Of a DNA stretch of 32,359 nucleotides, positions 23,901-30,185 are shown in pieces; the stretch's first letter is position 1, and each line of letters opens with the position of its first letter. A model generated the notes under the pieces. It worked only from the letters and a program-made list of their open reading frames with translations, did no database searches and was not told where the DNA came from. This DNA comes from Akkermansiaceae bacterium (GTDB lineage: Bacteria; Verrucomicrobiota; Verrucomicrobiia; Verrucomicrobiales; Akkermansiaceae): contig JAQWZU010000089.1 in the NCBI GenBank assembly GCA_029253285.1, positions 1 to 32,359 of the forward strand, written 5' to 3'. The position numbers and the translations under genes are program-made.

Positions 23901-26172
23901 CCTGCAAGGATGCAACGGAGAACGTTGGGGTGGTGTGTCATTTGAGGAACCAGTTACCACTTCCACCCTCGCTCACGTCATTGTGAGAGACGCCTCGCGC
24001 GGTCACGATCCCACCCGCTACCCCGCAGCCATTGCGGGACTCAATGCTACCGTCGAACTCGACTTCATCGATATTCGCGAATGCCGGGGACCGCTCTTCT
24101 TCCGTGGTGGTTCGACTTATCTCCGCGACAGTCTCATTCACATCCCGATCACTGGGGACGGCATTAATATCAAAACCGGCTACGCCGAAACGATCCGCTG
24201 CACCTTCCTCGGCAACAATGCCCCGGACACCGATGCGATTGACTACGATGGCGTCACCAATGGCATTATTCGCGATTGCTACATCTACAATTTTCAAGGA
24301 TTCAACAGCGACGGCATCGATACCGGAGAGCAATGCGTCAACGTCCTCATCGAAGGCTGCGGCATTTATTTCAACTCCGACAAAGGCATTTCCGTGGGAC
24401 AAGGTTCCTCTGTCATCCTGCGCAAGAACATCATCGTCGGTTGTCCACAAGGCGTCGGAGTGAAAGACTTCGGTTCCACCATTCTCATTGACCAAAATAC
24501 TTTCGTCGATTGCGCGGAAAGCATCGCCGTTTTCGAGAAAAACTTCGGAAACGGTGGAGGCCACGCCACGGTGACAAACAACATCATCTCGGGCTCCGAC
24601 ATTCCCGTATCGGTCGATTCCTACTCCACCATCATCACAAACTACAATCTCAGCGATACCATCGCGATTTCCGGAACCGGAAACCTTCTGACCAATCCAA
24701 TGTTTGTCGATGCCGACAGCCTCAACTTCCAGCTTCAGCCGGGGTCACCCGCCATCAACTCCGGTGATCCTGCGCACGCTCTCGACCCGGACTCCACCCG
24801 CGTGGATATGGGAGCAGCCTATCTTTACCAGACTACGGACTACCCCTTCACCCTTGGTAAAACCGTCGTAGTTAACGAGATCCTCACCAATTCCGGAGCC
24901 AGCCCCGATTGGATCGAACTTCACAACCGTACCAATGACGACATCGATATCGGAGGATGGTTCCTCAGCGATAGTGCTCTTGACCTTGCCAAGTATCGCA
25001 TCCCGGTCGGCACCATCATTCCCGCCGGAGGGTTCCGAACCTTCTACGAAGATCTCCACTTTGGAGCCGCCAGCGCTGATCCCAATCGGATCACGGGCTT
25101 CGGTCTCAGCGACGATGGCGAGACCGTCTATCTCAGCTCGGCCGAGAACGATCAACTCACCGACTATCGCTTCAAGGAAGACTTTGGCGCTTCTCTTCCC
25201 GGAGAAGCCCAAGGCTACTACTACAAATCCAGCAGTAATAGCTACAACTTCCTCCCGCTTGCCAGTCCGACGCCACAAGCACCCAATGACGGCCCACGAA
25301 TTGGTCCGATTGTGATTTCGGAAATCATGTATCACCCGGCAGGTAACGGAGATGCCGAGTATCTCGAGCTCCTCAATGTCAGCGACCAAGGCGTCACGCT
25401 TTTTGAAGCCGCTTCCAGCACCGCATGGCGATTTACATCCGGTATCGGATACGAATTCCCCGCCGGACTCACCATTGCCCTCGCTCCCGGTGAGCGACTG
25501 ATCCTCACCTCCAACATTCCCGCTTTCAACACAGCCTTCACCGTCCCGGCTGGAACCCAGGTTCTCGAATGGACCACCGGCGGCCTCTCCAATGGCGGAG
25601 AAGCCATCCAACTCGGACGGCCTGGCCCGGTCGACGCCAACAACTTCACGCAGTATGTGCGCGTTGACCGGGTGAACTACGAAGACTCGGCACCTTGGCC
25701 GACATACCCCGATGGGGCCGGACCTTCACTCTCCAAAATCGCCGAACAGGAATACGGAAACGATTATATCAACTGGATTTCATCTCCCGCCTCACCCGGA
25801 GACATCACTCCTGGAGAGCGCTTCAGCGATTGGGCTACCATCAATGGAGTCACTGATGAAGATAGCGACGACGATGGTGACGGCATAACCAGCCTCATGG
25901 AATACGCCTTCAACACCAACCCGAACGTCGCAAATTTCGCATCTCCATTGACGGTGACAGCTTCCGGAAGCAGCTATTCCTTGAACTACAATCTCAGCCT
26001 CCTGCGCACGGACGTTAACTTCGTTTTGCAATCCTCGCCGGATCTCCAAAACTGGATGACCCTTACCACTACTTCCGGGATCATCAGTTCAACTGAGCAG
26101 TCGCGCTCGGCGGATCTATCTACTGACGGACCACAGCGCTTCCATCGACTTCAGGTGACATTGAAACCTTAG
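20983..26172 (+). CDS. giant secreted CotH-kinase / lamin-tail / beta-helix protein
   Basis: 1729 residues from ATG 20983 (an in-frame GTG at 20959 would put charged residues before the signal peptide 'MKSALIIPCLFLPLFSQ'). Order: lamin-tail domain 1 (about 18-145, 'VRINEFMASN', 'DWIELHNPG'); a beta-sandwich (about 147-310, 'LLVDDGAVVYLNGEELFR'); a chitobiase C-terminal-like domain (about 365-435, 'IHYTLDGSDPS'); CotH (about 443-790) with 'AHNREFWK' (His693, Asn694) and 'PDMDRTF' (Asp713, Asp715), the CotH atypical-kinase signature; an InlB-like repeat (about 828-905); a right-handed beta-helix (about 905-1285); lamin-tail domains 2 and 3 (about 1291-1425 and 1440-1605); a Ca-binding-like 'DSDDDGDGIT' loop; and a C-terminal module ending 'VTLKP'. 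Probably cell-surface. The kinase substrate is unknown. Confidence 0.9.
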   Translation: MKSALIIPCLFLPLFSQVRINEFMASNARSVPDITDFEDYPDWIELHNPGATAVNLDGYFLSDNPNDRFKWAIPAGASIPAGGYFMIIADGHGAGPGESFPRGYWPWRSFDTEKYHTNFNLSSDGESVVLTQAVGVNTTSFIGEGATWKYLDDGSAQSTQWRARTYNDIPWASGPAPLGYDNGPATEISFGPDENGKYITSYFRHTFNITDPSIYTGLTLRLLVDDGAVVYLNGEELFRQNMPTGTIVSSTTAEDSISGSDETDFTTYQLPPSHLISGDNVIAVEVHQSSDSSSDLGFDLSLESSSFTSVNTLDSITYGTSVTDISFGRDITTPTIWQAYAEPTPGAANTSSVVTDIRLISSDTDISPAAGLYTAPESIVLTATAGNIHYTLDGSDPSSSSPIYSAPIAISTTTIVRARVFESGKVPGPIATATYLYGEVFNGLPIVSVVADPKTLFGDEIGIYDNDHEPISSGMNEVYKGKDAPGHVEFFPHDSSEGFAVNGGIRIGGENNWGSHEQKAFNISLRGKYGDDNLKYDLFPGSGIPNHTAFTLREGGDDWDDAMLRDGMWNSIAKGYLNAETTNFRPSVVFLNGEYWGIYNLRSRWTEEWLFEKYGVSVGEYDHVGYGHFNSSSTTLGAQEGEVTEWQELLNFIDDNDINTPAGWTFVESRVDLDSFIDFIVSESFANNTSWAHNREFWKAHTPGSRWKWFLPDMDRTFKIADIGDNEFDSILRNDALLDRIKNQPEFQARLAQRYAAHISATFNPTRIANIVDTLGALITPELDRHKAKWSGSIDAAEQATDLQEIKDYATQRSTGVHAEISAELGIGSAVDMTLVVTGSGTVHLAGVPVNPGNISIFPNLDASLLAVPAPGFQFDSWAGVNGDASTILNTSGAIAITANFIPAPGTVVGGTLASNTTFSLAGSPYFVESDLIVPGGITLTVNAGVNISLKDERNIRVIGTLDIQGTLGSEVTLQGCNGERWGGVSFEEPVTTSTLAHVIVRDASRGHDPTRYPAAIAGLNATVELDFIDIRECRGPLFFRGGSTYLRDSLIHIPITGDGINIKTGYAETIRCTFLGNNAPDTDAIDYDGVTNGIIRDCYIYNFQGFNSDGIDTGEQCVNVLIEGCGIYFNSDKGISVGQGSSVILRKNIIVGCPQGVGVKDFGSTILIDQNTFVDCAESIAVFEKNFGNGGGHATVTNNIISGSDIPVSVDSYSTIITNYNLSDTIAISGTGNLLTNPMFVDADSLNFQLQPGSPAINSGDPAHALDPDSTRVDMGAAYLYQTTDYPFTLGKTVVVNEILTNSGASPDWIELHNRTNDDIDIGGWFLSDSALDLAKYRIPVGTIIPAGGFRTFYEDLHFGAASADPNRITGFGLSDDGETVYLSSAENDQLTDYRFKEDFGASLPGEAQGYYYKSSSNSYNFLPLASPTPQAPNDGPRIGPIVISEIMYHPAGNGDAEYLELLNVSDQGVTLFEAASSTAWRFTSGIGYEFPAGLTIALAPGERLILTSNIPAFNTAFTVPAGTQVLEWTTGGLSNGGEAIQLGRPGPVDANNFTQYVRVDRVNYEDSAPWPTYPDGAGPSLSKIAEQEYGNDYINWISSPASPGDITPGERFSDWATINGVTDEDSDDDGDGITSLMEYAFNTNPNVANFASPLTVTASGSSYSLNYNLSLLRTDVNFVLQSSPDLQNWMTLTTTSGIISSTEQSRSADLSTDGPQRFHRLQVTLKP

Positions 26173-26180
26173 CAAAAGTT

Positions 26181-26208
26181 GGGGGAGAGGACCTTTGACC
26201 TCTCCTCC
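26181..26208. other. strong stem-loop between the CotH gene and the metallopeptidase gene
   Basis: GGGGGAGAGG pairs with CCTCTCCTCC (10 bp with one G-T pair) around the loop ACCTTTGA, beginning 8 bases after the CotH gene stop. There is no T run on either side, so it is not a standard intrinsic terminator; it may act in mRNA stability, attenuation or processing. Confidence 0.6.
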
Positions 26209-26230
26209 CATGGTGACTAGCGTGTCGCCC

Positions 26231-27604
26231 ATGAAGTTCTGCGTCCTTTTTCTCATTGCCATTACCGCATCGGCCTCCGCGGTTACCGTCACCAATCTCA
26301 AAAACGGCGACACCATTCGCTACGAGCTCGCTCTCATCAAGGGCACCTTGAGCGATGGCGCCACTGAGTTGAACATTCAGCGTGAGGGAGACAAGGAATC
26401 CATTCCTGCTCTCGTGCACGAAGGGAAATTCAAAGCACTCATCCCGCTGAAGCCAGGGAATAACCCGCTGCGCCTCCTTCCCAACGTCTCGGACAAAATC
26501 AAAACCTTTCAGCTCAACTACGAGCCTCAAACGAATGCTCATTTTGTCCGGCTCATTTGGTTCACTGACAAGAGCGGAGAAGAGACCTTCGCCACCCCGG
26601 ATGACAAAACGATCCAGGACTATGAAGGACGACTTCGAACCGCAGGTCTCTTGATGCAAACCTTCACCGCCGAAAAGATGAACGAAAGCGGGCATGGGCG
26701 AAGAACCTTCAAGCTCGAACGCGACGAGAAAGGTGCGATCATCATCCACAAACTCAAAGGTGAGAGGTCGAAAGATTACTACTACAATCTCGGCGACAGC
26801 GGACACTATTGGAACAAGGTCCGCTCGGAAGTCAACCGGGCCTTCCCCGACAAAGTAAGCAAGAATGTCGTCCTGGCCGCCTTTACCCGTAAAGATTCCA
26901 AGACCGGAAAAATGAAAGGCCACACCGCTCTCGGCGGAGCCAACCTGGGACTTTTCGGAAGCGCCTCCATCTTCTCCTGGCCTCGTTCCGTCGAGGAAGC
27001 ACAAGCCGCCTTTCTCAGCGAAAAGGCCTTCGATGCCTCCAAGGTTCACGACGACAGCATCTCCCGGAGCAACTACTGGGGTCTCGCTTCGACCACGATG
27101 GGAGCAACTCTACACGAACTCAGCCACACCCTCGGACTATTCCACACCGGCGATCCACGCGCCATTATGAGTCGCGGCTTCGACAACTTCAACCGGGCCT
27201 TCACCTTCTGTGATCCTCCCACCAAGCGAAGCAAGAAAGCCTATTACTTCCCGCCCGAAAAAGAAGCCTACTTCTCCCCCGCCTATGCCGCCTCATTGAA
27301 GTGGAATCGCTGGTTCACCTTGGAAAAAACCGCCTATCTCGGAAGCACCCCTCCCAAAGCGACCTACTACCATGACCGCGAAACCATCGAATTCAAATCG
27401 GGACAAGGCATCCGATGGATCGGCTTGATCACCGGCAAGGACAAGGTCGAAATCTTCCGTCAATACGACGGCCCCACTCCACCCAAAAGCCTCACTATCA
27501 AACTCAGCGAATTCGAAGCCGAACTCAAAGGACGAAAAATTGACGGCATCGATTTTCGCTCGGGAAACGGCATCCAGGCCCGCCTGAACATGCCGAAAAA
27601 ATAA
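26231..27604 (+). CDS. secreted metzincin-like zinc metallopeptidase
   Basis: 457 residues from ATG 26231, preferred to an upstream in-frame TTG (26195) because a signal peptide follows directly ('FCVLFLIAITASASAV'). A beta-rich N-terminal domain (about 20-95, 'VTNLKNGDTIRYELALIKG') precedes the catalytic domain. The extended zinc motif H-E-L-S-H-x-x-G-x-x-H is complete: His295, Glu296, His299, Gly302 and His305, followed by a Met-turn candidate 'AIMSRGF' (Met313). A beta-sandwich-like C-terminal domain follows (about 375-455). The layout and 'IM-RG' Met-turn recall the uncharacterised Metallopep family (PF12044; yeast YIL108W), from memory and unverified. It lies 58 bases after the CotH gene, separated by a stem-loop. 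Its stop is 3 bases from that of the convergent PPC gene. Confidence 0.82.
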   Translation: MKFCVLFLIAITASASAVTVTNLKNGDTIRYELALIKGTLSDGATELNIQREGDKESIPALVHEGKFKALIPLKPGNNPLRLLPNVSDKIKTFQLNYEPQTNAHFVRLIWFTDKSGEETFATPDDKTIQDYEGRLRTAGLLMQTFTAEKMNESGHGRRTFKLERDEKGAIIIHKLKGERSKDYYYNLGDSGHYWNKVRSEVNRAFPDKVSKNVVLAAFTRKDSKTGKMKGHTALGGANLGLFGSASIFSWPRSVEEAQAAFLSEKAFDASKVHDDSISRSNYWGLASTTMGATLHELSHTLGLFHTGDPRAIMSRGFDNFNRAFTFCDPPTKRSKKAYYFPPEKEAYFSPAYAASLKWNRWFTLEKTAYLGSTPPKATYYHDRETIEFKSGQGIRWIGLITGKDKVEIFRQYDGPTPPKSLTIKLSEFEAELKGRKIDGIDFRSGNGIQARLNMPKK

Positions 27605-27607
27605 TCA

Positions 27608-30181
27608 CTACTCTTCCGGTGTGATCAATCGGTAGAAGCGATTATTCCGATCAATCCCAGGCGCTGAGTTGGTTCTCGGCGGCCCGGCGTCAACCCATTG
27701 CAGGGTTGAGTTTGGACTCGAAATCACCTCCGGAATGAGTGTCCAATCCAATAGATTCGACGAGAATTCCACCTGATACACCTGATCCGGAATGACCTGC
27801 CATTCGACAGAAAAAGATCCGGTGGGAAACACATCCCGGCAATCAGTCGCCGTCTCTCCAATTCGTAGAAGATAGAGGGCTGGCGACCGCGCCTTCCGAG
27901 TCACTGCAATGTAAAATTCATTACCCAGCTCACCTGGAATGGTCACTGAAGACTCTGAGCTCATCACCAGCTCTTGGCTCAAGTTATACACCTCAATATT
28001 CAACGGGATTGGCTGACCACTCTGCGAGATAGACACCGTCCTCACATCCTCATCCGAAAAAATTGCGCGGTAAAAATCAGGCAGATCATCTGAAATCCAC
28101 CCCAAAGTTGACTCCCCTGAACTCACACTCATTGCAGCAGTTGGAACTGAATGAGAAGGATCCTCCAGTCCAGCATTCAAAATCATGAGAAGGTCATAAG
28201 GCACGACAAGTTCGTTGCTCAATTTAACGATCAAAGATGTATCGGAATCTGCGCGATACGTGAGAATTTGAGGGAGATCAAACCGGCTGTAAAACCCAAT
28301 GGTCAGGGAGTTTCCATTTTCAAAAACTTCAATCAAGGGATCATCTTGATAGCAGGCAAGGGTGAACAACTCGCCCTCAGCCAGATCAACACGATAGTAA
28401 TCATGCTGATCCGATTCGGGAACTGCTTGCAAATGATGATGCGCCAATGACACATGAAGCTCATACCGATCATTGTTCCTCAGGGTGCCATCCCCACCAT
28501 TTCTACCCACTTCGATGAAATAGGTCCCAGGATTTCCCAGTTCAACATTGATAAACGAATCATTTTGAGACCCACTGCCTCTGGCACCATCGCTGATTTC
28601 TGAATCATCGTTCTCAGCAATGAGATTCCCTTCGTTATCCAAGACCCGAACAAAAGTGTTCAAGCTAAACGAGCGGTCAATATCACAAATCAAGCGACTA
28701 TTCGGAACACGGGATTTGAAGCGATAAAGATCTTTGGATCCATCCCCACCTCCACCTCGCATACTGGTATGTGGCAAGATGGTGGAATCAAGAATATCGC
28801 TACTGGACTCAAGGGACCACTCCGCCACATCAAGATCCTGAGCTTCTTCCAAAGTATTATTGGGCTCCAGATCAAACCGATCACTTCCCAGCCCCACCTG
28901 CCCGGAAACTGTCAACAAGCGGGAACAACCGCCAATCTTCGTCCATCCATAGGCAATTGGATACGCGGTAGCCTCGCTGTCATTTCTTGCTGATGGCTCC
29001 CTTAAGACATTAGTAGACAATTCAACTTGATAGGGAACGAGTTTTCCGTCCGTCGTTGCGATCGTCAAAAAATAATCGCCGGATTCCACGGCCGTGAAAG
29101 AAAGTCCGGTTTCCTCACCCACCGATCCCACTCTCAAGGGATCACGTTCAGGCGACTCCAACAAATAGGAAACGGGGCCGTCCCCCGACTTCGACATGAT
29201 CAAGCTCACCGCTTGATTTCTCTTGAATGTCATCCGATAGGAATCGCGAGCAAAACCCCCGGCATTCAACAACGCCCCAACAAGACTGGCTTTGTGAATA
29301 TTGGAGAACGGTCGCGACTCATCAGTAACGAGACGCCCGACCGATGGTGGAGTCAATTCATCTTCTGGTGAAGAGATCGTAGCTACAAAGTCATAATCCC
29401 TCCTTCTTGGATTCAAAATCTCAACGAAAAGCGATTGGTTCGTAGTCACAGAAAACCCGTCAATCATTGCAGTGAGTCCATTCACGCCGGAACTGGAGGA
29501 CGCCAGCAATTCGCCCAAATTATTCCGCAATTCAATATCGAGCCGTTGGGCCTCGGCAGCCAGTGAAAGGCTCTCTCCAGCACCTAAATCAATCTGAAAA
29601 ACTTCGATGGATTCTCCTGACTCTGATCGCAAGGTAATCGACCGATCATGGAATCCCGTGGAAATGAGACCTTGATCAATTAATTGGGCATTCGGAATAG
29701 ATTCGTTTCCCACCTCGTCAGGAATCAGATTCAACTTCGCAGAAAAATCAAACACCACTTCCTCGATTGTCAAAGGCTGCAACCTGACGAAATGCCGTCC
29801 GGATTTTCCAGCAATCAATGAGACCCGATCAGACTCGCCATCGCCAAAAGAACGCTCTTGCAAGGTCACTCCGTCGGGATCTTCAACTCTCGCCCGATAT
29901 CGCCCCGGACCACTTGCCTCAAAATCAAAAAGCATGGCCTGGCCGACAATCACTTCCAATGAATACACCCCACCCGGGTTGGGCGCAGACGATGCCAGCG
30001 TTCCGGATCGAGTCGATTCAAGAGCATTCGAAAGCGGAACATCTGAAGACGACGAAAAGGGCTCCAAAGGAACGGTCTGGGAGTATGCCACACCGCTTAA
30101 TGAACAAATTAAAGCGATCAAAGATAATGAAACTCCCTTGTAAGGAGTCAATTGATCGGAATTGTTAGCAGTCAAAAACAT
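27608..30181 (-). CDS. secreted protein with PPC (pre-peptidase C-terminal) domains and C-terminal shared module
   Basis: 857 residues if started at ATG 30181. AGAAGG touches that ATG; the in-frame TTG two codons on (30175) would have better spacing, so the start is uncertain by two residues. A signal peptide ends near residue 35 ('LSGVAYSQ'). The body is a chain of beta-sandwiches. The clearest is a PPC domain at about 434-560 ('FDLEPNNTLEEAQDL', 'KDLYRFKSRV', 'VRVLDNEGNLIAENDD', 'GTYFIEVGR'), and earlier stretches ('GESLSLAAEA', 'YFLTIATTDG') look like diverged copies. No catalytic motif is seen. The C-terminus ('YQVEFSSNLLDW' to 'NRFYRLI') resembles the ends of the two lamin-tail proteins nearby. 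It lies 4 bases after the upstream lamin-tail gene, so the two are likely co-transcribed. Adhesion or matrix role by inference. Confidence 0.8.
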   Translation of the reverse strand: MFLTANNSDQLTPYKGVSLSLIALICSLSGVAYSQTVPLEPFSSSSDVPLSNALESTRSGTLASSAPNPGGVYSLEVIVGQAMLFDFEASGPGRYRARVEDPDGVTLQERSFGDGESDRVSLIAGKSGRHFVRLQPLTIEEVVFDFSAKLNLIPDEVGNESIPNAQLIDQGLISTGFHDRSITLRSESGESIEVFQIDLGAGESLSLAAEAQRLDIELRNNLGELLASSSSGVNGLTAMIDGFSVTTNQSLFVEILNPRRRDYDFVATISSPEDELTPPSVGRLVTDESRPFSNIHKASLVGALLNAGGFARDSYRMTFKRNQAVSLIMSKSGDGPVSYLLESPERDPLRVGSVGEETGLSFTAVESGDYFLTIATTDGKLVPYQVELSTNVLREPSARNDSEATAYPIAYGWTKIGGCSRLLTVSGQVGLGSDRFDLEPNNTLEEAQDLDVAEWSLESSSDILDSTILPHTSMRGGGGDGSKDLYRFKSRVPNSRLICDIDRSFSLNTFVRVLDNEGNLIAENDDSEISDGARGSGSQNDSFINVELGNPGTYFIEVGRNGGDGTLRNNDRYELHVSLAHHHLQAVPESDQHDYYRVDLAEGELFTLACYQDDPLIEVFENGNSLTIGFYSRFDLPQILTYRADSDTSLIVKLSNELVVPYDLLMILNAGLEDPSHSVPTAAMSVSSGESTLGWISDDLPDFYRAIFSDEDVRTVSISQSGQPIPLNIEVYNLSQELVMSSESSVTIPGELGNEFYIAVTRKARSPALYLLRIGETATDCRDVFPTGSFSVEWQVIPDQVYQVEFSSNLLDWTLIPEVISSPNSTLQWVDAGPPRTNSAPGIDRNNRFYRLITPEE

Positions 30182-30185
30182 CCTT

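Noticed and set aside
24745-25611. 288-codon minus-strand ORF inside the CotH/lamin-tail gene
   Set aside because: Nested opposite the lamin-tail domains, which are conserved in the paralogue on the other strand.
27608-30181. Horizontally acquired island based on lower GC
   Set aside because: One sampled 60-base line is lower in GC (26 of 60 at 28381-28440) than an operon line (35 of 60 at 11881-11940), but another in the same gene (33 of 60 at 29521-29580) is not; strand bias explains the codon difference.
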